Source: Stigmatella erecta
GTDB lineage: Bacteria > Myxococcota > Myxococcia > Myxococcales > Myxococcaceae
Assembly: GCF_900111745.1 (NCBI RefSeq)
Contig: NZ_FOIJ01000006.1
Span: 186,001 to 250,000, forward strand
DNA: 64,000 nucleotides
Direction of reading: 5' to 3'
Each line of letters opens with the position of its first letter. Position 1 is the first letter of the stretch. The notes under the pieces are model-generated. The model was given only the letters and a program-made list of their open reading frames with translations. It was not told the DNA's origin and ran no database searches. The translations under genes and the position numbers were made by a program. Shown in pieces: positions 16,235-24,951 of this stretch.

Positions 16235-17626
16235 ATGCAGAAGATTGCTGCGTACCTCTTGGAACGCCGAGAAGGGATGGACTCGCCACAAGCCCGAGCG
16301 GAGGAAGCAACTCGACTGAGAGCCACCATTTCCGAGTGGTTGCACTCGAAGGGGGCGAAGGAGACCACTCCGTCAGGCACCTACAATGCCGAAGACGGCA
16401 GCCACGCGACGTTCACCATCGAGGAGGCTGTTGATGGGGATCGAAGTTGGTGGATGCTGCGCTTGGAAGAACTCACCGACCAAGGAAGACGATTCGTCAC
16501 GGCAGTGTCGGTAACCAACGGTAGCGAGATTGTCGCCGTGTACGCCACCATGGAGGTTGGCTCAGACTCGACCTCGATTGACCGCGTGCGTGCCGACCCC
16601 CGCTGCCCAAAAGTCGTTCGAGCGTTGCTTAACGGCCCGGATCGTTGGTTCCAGGGCAAGTGTGAACTCTACCGCCTTCGTAGCATTGAGGGGTTCGACG
16701 CTGGTGAGGACCTTGTGGCCGAGCTCAAGAGGCCAGACCGCACGGTTCCGATCATCGTCGTGAGCGAAGATGCGCAGGGAGTGGCGCTTACCGATCTGCA
16801 CAAGATCTTGGCGTACGACCTGGCTGGAATCGCAAACGTTGTCATGGTGGACGCTCTTGCCGCGTGGGCGCTAACCGACGGGCTTGGCAAAAGCCTCTCC
16901 TGCTACAACGGCGCGGTCCGCCTGTATTGGCCCAGGCTCTCAATCGAAGATGACCCCTTCCGGCATCCACTCTGGACCCGCCAGCGACTCGCGAGTGGTG
17001 GTGAGCCCAGCGATGTCACCGAACGGTTCAGACGGCAGCTTCGAGGGGTAATTATGCATGCTGCTGCGCTCGGAGTCGTGAGGCCGCAAGAGATTGACAG
17101 TATTCGAGCGGCCTCAAGCACTCGGGCGTTTGCAGAAATGAAGGCGAAAGCTACGTCGCTAGCGGACTACGCCGAGTTGGCTGACTCATACGCCAACGAG
17201 AACGGTCAGCTCCGTAAGACGAACGAGGAGCGCCAGCAGCAAGTAGAGCAGCTTCAAGCCCGAATCGCCGGTTTGGAGGAAGAACGTGCCGCGCTACTGG
17301 TTCGTGTGGAGAATGCCGAAGTCCAGCTGAAATACCGTGAACCCGAGGCACTCGAAAAAGAGATTCCTCCAGATCCCGCCCCCACCCAAGATGATTCAGG
17401 TCCTCAGCCAGACGAGACTAGGTTTTACAAGAAGGTCCACTCGACACCGAAGTACGACATGATGGAACGTGTTGGAGGTTGCGACCACACTTCATGGCAG
17501 GGCGCGCACACGGCAGACAAGGCCAAGAAAGGCATTGCCAAGTTGGAGAAGGGACGAACAGACTGGAAGCAGATACAGCACTGCGGCACGTGCACAGGTG
17601 GAGGGATGTGGCGTGTGAAGTGGTGA
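16235..17626 (+). CDS. Unknown island protein with coiled coil and C-terminal Cys/His segment
   Basis: 463 residues from the ATG at 16235 (GGAGCGGAGAAG upstream). I do not recognise the family. Visible parts are an N-terminal mixed alpha/beta region (1-120), then an alpha/beta domain with 'VPIIVVSEDAQGVALTDLHK' and 'GAVRLYWPRL' (about 165-250). A helical segment with a strong coiled coil follows (about 315-365), then an acidic/Pro linker. The C-terminus (about 400-463) contains 'GGCDHTSWQGAHTADKAKKG' and 'HCGTCTGG', a possible zinc site. It stands alone in the island between the iterons and a broken gene. A role in defence or DNA metabolism would be pure inference. Confidence 0.7.
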   Translation: MQKIAAYLLERREGMDSPQARAEEATRLRATISEWLHSKGAKETTPSGTYNAEDGSHATFTIEEAVDGDRSWWMLRLEELTDQGRRFVTAVSVTNGSEIVAVYATMEVGSDSTSIDRVRADPRCPKVVRALLNGPDRWFQGKCELYRLRSIEGFDAGEDLVAELKRPDRTVPIIVVSEDAQGVALTDLHKILAYDLAGIANVVMVDALAAWALTDGLGKSLSCYNGAVRLYWPRLSIEDDPFRHPLWTRQRLASGGEPSDVTERFRRQLRGVIMHAAALGVVRPQEIDSIRAASSTRAFAEMKAKATSLADYAELADSYANENGQLRKTNEERQQQVEQLQARIAGLEEERAALLVRVENAEVQLKYREPEALEKEIPPDPAPTQDDSGPQPDETRFYKKVHSTPKYDMMERVGGCDHTSWQGAHTADKAKKGIAKLEKGRTDWKQIQHCGTCTGGGMWRVKW

Positions 17627-17912
17627 GGCCGGGTGTGGTTCTCTTCCTGGGCAGGGGCAGTGACTTCGCAGGCTTGCGAACTGAGTCAACCGCCTTCGTG
17701 CTTGTAGTCCGTTGACTTTCCTGTGGCTGCTCAGGATTGGATGCAGACCCAGGAACAGGGTGATCTGTCATGGAAACAATCGCCTGTCCCTGATCTGCCA
17801 AAGAAGACCGTTTGAACAAGGCCGCCCTCATCCTTTTTCACAAACCAACGAATGATACGGTGGCAGCCTACATACCAGGAAAACCCTTTGCAGACGCGCT
17901 ACTGAAAGAATT

Positions 17913-19061
17913 ATGGAACCCTACAATGAAGACACGATCCAACAGCTTCTGCTGGCAGCTCTGTTGGGCATTTATGTCGACGACTGGGAGACATTAGAGA
18001 GTTTTGCGGAGCGCGAGATCCTTGGCAGGCATGATTTTTCGGCTAAAACCCGTGCGGCGTTCAAAGAAGTGTTTCTTGAGGCAAGTCAACGCGCGAAAGA
18101 CAAGAGCCCCAAATTCTTGCGTGACATGAAGGAGACTCTTCTTTTGAGGGAGTCCTTTCACGCATGGAAGAACGAGGTTGAGAATCTAAGAGAGTTGGTA
18201 GATCGCACATTAAATGAGACGCACCGTGAGCGAAGCGATTTTTACGCAGGACTAAGAAGTATAAAATACGGAAGCGAACGGCATCTAAGCCCAACTCTCG
18301 AGCAATCTGGAGGGTCTTCAGGCGGAGCAGCAACGACTAGCGTCGCATATCCACGGCCTCCAAGAACAGATCAACAACAGTTTGCAAGCCCACGAACGCG
18401 CCCTGACACAGCAAGCGCTAGTTCTTTGGTTTGCTGAGAGCGGAAAATGGCAAGACTCTCTTCATCTGCCATTGATTCGAGCAATCCCCGTTCGAATCTT
18501 CATAGACGACCCCGTTCCGCCTCGCCCTGATCTAGAAAAAATCCTCGAGGCAGTTACGGGTTTGTAAATGGCCTTGGCTTTCAAGTTGTTGTCGAACTAC
18601 CAGAGGAGAATGGCTCCTGGTGGAAGAAACTATTCTTCCGGACAAGATATTTTTTGACAAGCCAAGAAGTGCAAAGCCGCACAGCAGCGGCCGAGGCAGC
18701 GATTAAAGTACACATGTTAGATAAGCCTCAAGCCGAAGCCAATAAAGCCCAAGCTGAAGGGGCATCCGCACTTATTTCCTCCCTCGCAAACGTAAGAAAT
18801 GCATGCATTCAGGCTGGCACGCTCTTGATTATCAAGCGAACACTGCCAGATGGTGAATCTTTCATACTGACACGCACATTGACGATCGGTGAGGTAAAGG
18901 CTCTGGAGGAGAACCAAGGCATGCTGGGCAGGCCAGACAGGATTCTTGAATGGCTGCAAAGCATTTGCCTGGAAGGGGCCCATTCAAAACCAAGCGCAAC
19001 AGATAGTGGATCGGGAACCCTTCGGAGAGTAACCGGTGGGAACCGCGATAATGATCCATAG
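17913..19061 (+). pseudogene. Coiled-coil protein gene broken by two compensating frameshifts
   Basis: Three overlapping reading frames join into one protein of about 380 residues. The first frame runs from 17913 to about 18285. The product then continues in the next frame (…QLSSNLEGLQAEQQRLASH…) to about 18555, and returns to the first frame (…GFVNGLGFQVVVELPEENGS…) until 19061. One extra and one missing base (net zero) explain it. The middle is a coiled coil rich in Gln/Glu/Leu; the C-terminal part is alpha/beta. The DNA is clearly AT-richer than its surroundings, indicating transfer. Family not recognised. Either true decay or assembly errors could explain the shifts. Confidence 0.55.
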
Positions 19062-19065
19062 TGCA

Positions 19066-19190
19066 GCCCGCGTTGGACACTCCGGCGCCCTGCTCAGGCA
19101 GTCTTTCCCCCTGGCGCTGGCCAGGGCCGCAGCAGCGCTCACCGTGGATCACCGCGCGCGTCGGCCGCTCGGCCGCCCTGCTCAAGTAGT
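19066..19190. repeat. Island intergenic repeat, copies 1-2
   Basis: The gap between the broken gene and the DUF2381 gene holds CACTC followed by GCCCTGCTCAGGC (hairpin core about 19086-19100) and CCAGGGCCGCAGCAG. A second, weaker unit with GCCGCCCTGCTCAAG is at about 19172-19186. The same elements recur at 22130-22400 and 24600-24770. Confidence 0.45.
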
Positions 19191-19321
19191 ACGACCCATG
19201 TACCATGTAGCGCGTCCGAGAGAGAGAGCCGGGCGAACCAGGCACCCCGCGAGTGAGTGCAGCCCACGCGCGCAGCACTGCGGGAAGCTGCTACGGTGCC
19301 CACCTGGGAGGTCATGCACCT

Positions 19322-20197
19322 TTGCTCCAACCCTCTACCTTGGCCCTTGTGCTCCTACTGCTTGGGGCAGTGGCGCGGGCGCAACCCGCGCCAAGCCGCG
19401 CTCACCGCCAGCGTTCGATCACTGTCACCGGCTACCCTACTGCTCCGCTGCCCGAGGTACGTGGCGCAAAGGGCATCGGAATCACGTTCCACTTTGACGG
19501 GCTGATCCGTGAAGACTCCATCAAGGTGGACGAGTCCCGCATCCGCATCGTGGATGTGGGCAGGAAATCTCTGCTGGTCGAACCCGTCACAGAGCCAAGG
19601 GCGGATCAGCCCTCGGAAGTGTCGGTCACGTTCGCGGATGGAGAGCAGGAGCGCGCCGCGTTCAGGATCGTTCCCCACCCCTCCGAGGTGGACATGTGGA
19701 TCGAGGTGATGCGGCAGACGGAGCAACCCAGCGCAGTTTGTCAGGCGCGGATTGATGAACTGCGCGCCCGTTGTGGCGCTCAGAGTCCCACCACGTTCCG
19801 GCGCTCGGGACTCCTCCCAAACAGGGGCATCCTGGCGCGAACGTTTGAGAGGTACGCCGATACTGCGGGCGGCCTCGTGTCAGAGGGAGGCGCGTCCTTC
19901 CGGGGCGGTGATTGGGTGCTGTTGGACATGGAGATCCGCAATGTGAGTGGACAGCCTTGGGCGCCGCGCGTGGCGACGTTCAAGGGCAAAGACGGAACGC
20001 TCGTGACGGTGCGCCTCGTGACTGCCGAAACGGAGGAGATTGCACCCGGCGAGTCGCGGCGCGTGTGGGTGGAAACGGACGATCCGCACGCCGGGGCGGG
20101 GGTATTCTTCACCCTCGAAGTGAGCGGCGCGGATGGCCGTTTCCTGCGGGTGGGGAACGTGGAACTTGCGCCACGCATGCGGGAGGGCAAGCAGTGA
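19322..20197 (+). CDS. DUF2381-family secreted protein (myxobacterial)
   Basis: About 291 residues from TTG 19322, chosen because GGGAGG ends 10 nt upstream and the protein then begins with a clean signal peptide ('STLALVLLLLGAVARAQ'). GTG 19253 would add 23 odd residues. The rest is beta-rich, with an N-terminal domain (to about 150), a helical 'QARIDELRARCG' linker and a C-terminal sandwich ('DWVLLDMEIRNVSGQPW'). These are hallmarks of DUF2381, a paralogous family expanded in Myxococcus and relatives. Its stop overlaps the start of the kinase gene, the arrangement usual for this family. Likely periplasmic; function unknown, perhaps a sensor partner of the kinase. Confidence 0.82.
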   Translation: MLQPSTLALVLLLLGAVARAQPAPSRAHRQRSITVTGYPTAPLPEVRGAKGIGITFHFDGLIREDSIKVDESRIRIVDVGRKSLLVEPVTEPRADQPSEVSVTFADGEQERAAFRIVPHPSEVDMWIEVMRQTEQPSAVCQARIDELRARCGAQSPTTFRRSGLLPNRGILARTFERYADTAGGLVSEGGASFRGGDWVLLDMEIRNVSGQPWAPRVATFKGKDGTLVTVRLVTAETEEIAPGESRRVWVETDDPHAGAGVFFTLEVSGADGRFLRVGNVELAPRMREGKQ

Positions 20198-22119
20198 TCG
20201 CGCTCATGAGAAGCAAGGGACTCCCAGCGGGCACCATGATTGACGGCTGGAAGGTCGTGCGGGCGCTGGGCGGTGGGGGCTTTGGAGCCGTCCTGCTGGT
20301 GGAGAAGGACGGCAAGCTGTTCGCTCTTAAATTCGCCCTTCACCGGGAAGCTAGCCGCGACGATAAGCGGACGCACGCCCGCACTCTGCGCGAGTTGGCG
20401 ATTTTGCTGACGGTGGTTCATCCCAACATCATCAAGCCGCATGGCTACGGCAAGTATCCCGACGCGCGCAAAGGCAACGTCTTCGTTGTCCTGGACTACG
20501 TGGAGGGCTGGACGCTGGCCCAATGGGTGGAGCGTAAGCACCCCACCGCGAAAGAGATCATCCGCGTGTTTCGGAAGATCGCCGCCGCTCTGGCATACCT
20601 GCACGCGCGCGGCATCCTTCACCGAGACTTGAAACTGTCCAATGTGCTGATCCGCAAGAGCGACGGGGAGCCGATCATCATCGACTTTGGGTGCGCGATT
20701 CACGCTCACGCGGAGGAGCTAACGGATTTCCCTATCCCCCCAGGCACTCCGCGCTACCACCCGCCTCAGGTGTTCCGGTTCGCGCGGGAGAACAAGAACA
20801 AGCCCGGCGCCCGGTACCCGTTCCAGGTGGCTGACGAACTCTTTGCACTGGGGGTGATGTTCTACGAGGTACTCACGGAGCCGCGCCCCACGGAGGAGGA
20901 CGGGAAACCCGTGCTCAACAGTCTGCGGGAGGTGCCAGCGTCTCCGCGGGTGAAAAACTCCCGAGTGCCCGAAGCTCTTAGCGCTCTGGTAATGGACCTG
21001 TTAGAGCGCGAGCCCGAAAACCGGCCAGAGAGTGCCGAAGCCGTGGAACGTGAACTAGCGGAACTGGAGGAGCACAAGGGGCAGGAGTACGCCGCGCCTG
21101 TCCACTCTCCCTCGGAGCAGAGAGCCCCCCCGGAAGACGCGGACCTGATCCAACTCCCCAAGACGGAGCGGCGCGGCATGGCTGCCCGGCTAGCTCTCCA
21201 CGTGGGCGCGCTCACTGCGCGCGTGCTCCGCTCGCGCAAGGAACTGGCCATGGGGGGCGCGGTGGCTGCCGCCGTGCTGACTGCCGCGCTGGCCCTCTGG
21301 CTCTCCCCAAGGGAACAGCGCACGCCCCCACCTGAGACGCACGCCCCCCTTGTCGCGTCCGCTCCAAGCGCGAGTCCCACCGCGCCGCCCGCGTCACCAG
21401 TTGGCACTGACGCTCAAGGCATGAAGGCTCCAGCCGAATCGACGCCCCCAACGGGGCAAGTGGTGGACCCAGAGCCCGCCGCTCCTGCCGCCGAACAGAA
21501 GGAAGGATCAACCGTGACGACCGAGAAGCCTGACGCCTTCAAGCAAGCGCCCACCGCACGCGCACAGAAGCAGCAGCGCAGCGCGCCCACCGCCGAGTTT
21601 CTCGCGTGGTGCAAGTCCTTTGCGATTGTGGGCACCGTGGCAGCCGTTGCCGCCGCGTGCCCTGGTGCACAGGTGCGGCCTGAGCCCTTCGAGTGCCCCG
21701 CAGGCGCGTGGGAGTTGATGGACAAGGAATGGAAGTGGAGCGACTTGGGGGTCCGCGTGCTCCTCGACGACAGGTTCAAGGAAGTAGGAGACGCTTGGTT
21801 GCAGTCCGGGCCCGTTGTTGGCGTGTCACTCCAGGACACCCAAGAGACGCGTTCCAAGAAGCCTGTTCCCGTGGGCACGCGGTTTATTGGGCACCTGTGG
21901 GTTGTGCCCGAGCCATCCCGGAGCGGCAAGCCTGGGCATGTTGTCGTGAGGTATGATCGGGTGGAATTCCCCAACGGGGACAAGGCGCCCGTGTGCCTGC
22001 TCGCAGGTGGGGACCGTACCTTGCCCGTGGAAGAGCTGAAGGACGGCACTGGGAGAGTCACGGGCATGGTCGGCCGCGCCCGTCCTGTGGAGCGCTGGAA
22101 GCCCGAGCGGCCCGAGTAG
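20194..22119 (+). CDS. Membrane Ser/Thr protein kinase, partner of the DUF2381 protein
   Basis: 641 residues from GTG 20194, which overlaps the upstream TGA, with GGGAGG 7 nt before it. The kinase domain (about 15-290) has 'GGGGFGAVLLVEKDGK', 'FALKFAL', 'ILHRDLKLSNVLI' and 'IIDFGCA'; catalytic residues look complete. The activation-segment end is 'PGTPRYHPPQVF'. One membrane helix lies at about 352-370 ('MGGAVAAAVLTAALALWL'), followed by a Pro/Ala linker and a C-terminal domain (about 470-640) outside the cytoplasm, containing 'VPVGTRFIGHLWVVPEPSRS'. Co-translated with the secreted DUF2381 protein, suggesting signalling across the membrane. Confidence 0.88.
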   Translation: MIALMRSKGLPAGTMIDGWKVVRALGGGGFGAVLLVEKDGKLFALKFALHREASRDDKRTHARTLRELAILLTVVHPNIIKPHGYGKYPDARKGNVFVVLDYVEGWTLAQWVERKHPTAKEIIRVFRKIAAALAYLHARGILHRDLKLSNVLIRKSDGEPIIIDFGCAIHAHAEELTDFPIPPGTPRYHPPQVFRFARENKNKPGARYPFQVADELFALGVMFYEVLTEPRPTEEDGKPVLNSLREVPASPRVKNSRVPEALSALVMDLLEREPENRPESAEAVERELAELEEHKGQEYAAPVHSPSEQRAPPEDADLIQLPKTERRGMAARLALHVGALTARVLRSRKELAMGGAVAAAVLTAALALWLSPREQRTPPPETHAPLVASAPSASPTAPPASPVGTDAQGMKAPAESTPPTGQVVDPEPAAPAAEQKEGSTVTTEKPDAFKQAPTARAQKQQRSAPTAEFLAWCKSFAIVGTVAAVAAACPGAQVRPEPFECPAGAWELMDKEWKWSDLGVRVLLDDRFKEVGDAWLQSGPVVGVSLQDTQETRSKKPVPVGTRFIGHLWVVPEPSRSGKPGHVVVRYDRVEFPNGDKAPVCLLAGGDRTLPVEELKDGTGRVTGMVGRARPVERWKPERPE

Positions 22120-22129
22120 TGCCCATGTC

Positions 22130-22400
22130 CAACACTCGCAGCGGCGCACGGGCGCCGCAGTTTCCCGGCCCCGGTGGAGCATGCGCCAGGAGCCCCAGCG
22201 TGGCTTATGCCGACGCGGTGCATTAAAGACTCGCGGTGCCCTGCGTGGGCAGCGCGGCCCATGGAGCACGAGCTAGAGGCGGCAGCGGGGATCTCTCTGA
22301 CGCCGCGCGTCGGAGGCATGGCCGCTCTCGGGCCACTACGGCCCGTGGGGCACGCGCCAGGGCTGCAGCGCTTACCGTGGAGCACCCGCGTCGCTCAACA
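22130..22400. repeat. Island intergenic repeat, copies 3-5
   Basis: The 509-bp gap after the kinase contains GTGGAGCATGCGCCAGG (22174-22190), a perfect hairpin TGCCC-TGCGT-GGGCA (22237-22251) preceded by GACTCGCGG, and GTGGGGCACGCGCCAGGGC (22345-22363). These are degenerate copies of one unit shared with the gaps at 19066-19190 and 24600-24770. No gene is seen. From about 22440 the sequence turns AT-richer ahead of the FRG gene. Confidence 0.6.
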
Positions 22401-22628
22401 ACACGGAGTCAGTGCGCGCACCAGCCGAATAGGCGCTCACGCCGGGTGCGTCAAAAAACCACTATTGCCGCAGACGTGGTTATTTTGTCCTTGAGCAAGA
22501 AGGTTGCCTTGGGGCCTAATCATCCCCCCTACGCTAGGCTAGAAGCCGCAACCAGCGTGCGCAACGTACCCTATGATGGCTTGAGCCAAAGAACTTCTCC
22601 CCCCTGGTTGGCTTAGAATGAGCGAGCA

Positions 22629-23390
22629 ATGATTCACGAAGCCACTGTTAATAATACTGCCGAACTTCTGGAGGGGTTGTCGGAACTCACCAAGAAAACC
22701 GGTCCGGATGAGATTGTCTGGTTTCGTGGCCACGTCAACGAAAAATTCAAACTGCTTCCATCGATTGCTCGACACCCCAAAGGGCTTGAGCGTGAAGCAT
22801 TGCTGGCAAAGCGATTCAAGCAGAACGCGTACTCCTTCCGCAATCTGCCGCCCCAAGGTGAATGGGAATGGCTGTTTCTGATGCAGCACTTTGGAGTGCC
22901 TACGCGGTTGCTCGATTGGACGGAGAGCCCTTTGGTGGGACTATACTTCGCTGTCCATGATGACGACCCAAGTCATGACAGCGCGAACGGCCACCTCTGG
23001 GCATTGTTGCCTGCAAAGTTCAATTACGAGGTACCCCGTCTTCGTCCCAATGTCGCGATAGACATACCAAGCTTTGGCGTTGACCCTATTCTTGACGATT
23101 ACAGCCCCGACAAGATTGGCTTAGAAACAATGAGCAGCAGGTTACCTGTCGCCGCGATCGCCCACAGGCAAAACGAACGAATCATGGCACAACTGGGCGT
23201 ATTTACGATCATGCACCGCGACAAAACGCCATTGGAGGATTTGGCAGACAAATATCTTGCCAAATTCACCATTCCCGCTACGGCAAAGCCAAGATTCAAA
23301 GCAGAGCTATCTAATCTCCGGATCACGCGGATGACAATGTTCCCTGAGTTGGCGAGTGTCGCGGCGGTTGCCAAAGAGGTGCTGAAATGA
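22629..23390 (+). CDS. FRG-domain protein
   Basis: 253 residues. The FRG signature is clear: 'WFRGHVNEKFKLLPSIAR' (about 31-48) and 'MQHFGVPTRLLDWTESPL' (about 85-102), followed by 'GLYFAV'. FRG domains occur in toxin, defence and nucleic-acid-associated proteins; their biochemical activity is not settled. The stop overlaps the DUF262 start by 4 nt (ATGA), so the two form a unit. GC content is lower than in flanking genes, as for recently acquired cargo. Confidence 0.9.
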   Translation: MIHEATVNNTAELLEGLSELTKKTGPDEIVWFRGHVNEKFKLLPSIARHPKGLEREALLAKRFKQNAYSFRNLPPQGEWEWLFLMQHFGVPTRLLDWTESPLVGLYFAVHDDDPSHDSANGHLWALLPAKFNYEVPRLRPNVAIDIPSFGVDPILDDYSPDKIGLETMSSRLPVAAIAHRQNERIMAQLGVFTIMHRDKTPLEDLADKYLAKFTIPATAKPRFKAELSNLRITRMTMFPELASVAAVAKEVLK

Positions 23391-24490
23391 GCGATTTTCG
23401 TCTGGGGACTGTCCCAAGCAGCTCAATTCTCTATGTCTACTCCATGAGGGACACTATCTGGCCAGCGCCCGCTTATCAAAGAACAAGCGATGTGTGGCCA
23501 CCCGAGAAACGACAACTGCTCATTGACTCCATCATCAACGGGTACGACGTACCCAAGCTGTACTTTCATGAATTCTTTCCAGCCAAGGATGTAGATGGAA
23601 AGCGCTATAAGTACGCGATTGTAGACGGGAAGCAACGCATACAAAGCATCTTCGAGTTTATTGAGGGCGAGTTTGGTCTCGCCCAAGACACCGAATACAT
23701 CCATGATCCCTCCGTCAAAATCGGTGGGCTCAAGTATAAAGAATTGGCAAGGGAGTATCCCGATCTAAAGAACAGGTTCGACGGGTTTGTTCTGCCTATT
23801 ATAACTATACAGACCCAAGATGTCGAACTGATTGAAGACATGTTTTCCCGGCTAAACGAAGCTGTTCCGCTCAATGCTGCCGAGAAGCGCAATGCCTTTG
23901 GAGGCCCGATCCCCCCGATTGTTCGAGACCATGCCTCTCTTGCATTCTTCAAGAAGAAGCTTCCGTTCAACAATGCCCGATATCGGCATTTTGACCTAGT
24001 GACGAAGTTTCTTTATGTTCAACATAGAAATGCCTTGGTTGACACCAAGAAGGCATACCTGGATGAATTTGTCCGTAGCTTCAGAAGCGACAAGAAGGAA
24101 GAAACGGCTTCGCTGGAGAAGGAGGCTGCACTATTAGGCCAAAAGAGCAAGGTGGTTGTGGATGCCATGAACAAGGTTTTTGTAGATGGCGACCTGCTGC
24201 TTCGCTCCGTTGGAATGGTTCTGCTCTATTACTGGTTATTCCGCGAAGCTCTCAGTGCTGGGTGGGCCAATAAACTCGGTAGGAGTGCTCTGCTTGATTT
24301 CGAGGAGGAGCGAAGGGTTAATCGCGTTAAAGCAGAGAAAGATGTGACTGAGGCCAAGTACCATCTGCTTGAGTTCGACCGCTTAACCCAGAGCCCGAAT
24401 GATTCGGTTGCTTTGCGTTACAGGTATGCGGTCTTACGACATTACGTTGGCCCTGCAAAGGGCCGTCCACAGATCCCCGGCGAGGAATAA
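23387..24490 (+). CDS. DUF262-domain protein (GmrS/ParB-like N-terminal domain)
   Basis: 367 residues. The DUF262 core is visible: 'PAYQRTSDVWPPEKRQLLID' (about 28-47), 'VPKLYFHEF', and the nucleotide-binding 'AIVDGKQRIQSIFEF' (about 77-91; usually DGQQR). DUF262 domains are found in the GmrSD modification-dependent restriction enzymes and other defence proteins, where they act as nucleotide-dependent sensors. There is no HNH (DUF1524) nuclease domain here, so an effector function might come from the FRG partner. AT-richer than neighbours. Confidence 0.9.
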   Translation: MSDFRLGTVPSSSILYVYSMRDTIWPAPAYQRTSDVWPPEKRQLLIDSIINGYDVPKLYFHEFFPAKDVDGKRYKYAIVDGKQRIQSIFEFIEGEFGLAQDTEYIHDPSVKIGGLKYKELAREYPDLKNRFDGFVLPIITIQTQDVELIEDMFSRLNEAVPLNAAEKRNAFGGPIPPIVRDHASLAFFKKKLPFNNARYRHFDLVTKFLYVQHRNALVDTKKAYLDEFVRSFRSDKKEETASLEKEAALLGQKSKVVVDAMNKVFVDGDLLLRSVGMVLLYYWLFREALSAGWANKLGRSALLDFEEERRVNRVKAEKDVTEAKYHLLEFDRLTQSPNDSVALRYRYAVLRHYVGPAKGRPQIPGEE

Positions 24491-24599
24491 TGCAAGGGGA
24501 TAGAAGCAAGCAGTAAATACTTGCAGTCCTCTATAAACAGCCAGTTTCGCTAGAGCCCCAGACAGTTCCTTTGTCAGCGGGGGCACCGACTGATGCGCC

Positions 24600-24770
24600 A
24601 CCGGACCACAGCAGCGATGCCCGCCGTGGGGCACACGCGCGTCTGACACTCGCGGTGCTTTGCTTGGCCAGCCCGCCGCCGCTGAAGCACGCGCGGGTCT
24701 GGCACTCGCACTGCCCTACTCGGGCAACCCGGTCCTGTGGAGCACGCGCCAGGGCCGCAGCAAAGTTCAC
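24600..24770. repeat. Island intergenic repeat, copies 6-7 (tandem)
   Basis: The 461-bp gap after the DUF262 gene holds two head-to-tail units. Each begins with (G)CACTCGC, has a hairpin core (24656-24670 degenerate; 24712-24726 perfect TGCCC-TACTC-GGGCA) and ends in an AGCACGCGC box. The second ends in GTGGAGCACGCGCCAGGGC (24737-24755). The remainder up to the kinase gene is AT-rich with no gene seen. Confidence 0.6.
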
Positions 24771-24951
24771 CCTCGCGCGCGGCTGCCCGGCTCTTTGCTG
24801 CTACCTCATAGGTAGGCAGGCAAATTTTGCCGCGCCCCGCACACTTTTTTCTTACCTATTGAGTCCTTCACTTCCGACCCGCTCTCTGGGGTAGTCTCAG
24901 ACATATGTCGCGTGGCGATTGCGCCCCGCGAGTTCAAGGAGAGTCCCGCAC

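Noticed and set aside
17812-17997. 61-codon frame ahead of the frameshifted gene
   Set aside because: It overlaps the better-supported start at 17913 in another frame and has no ribosome site or family.
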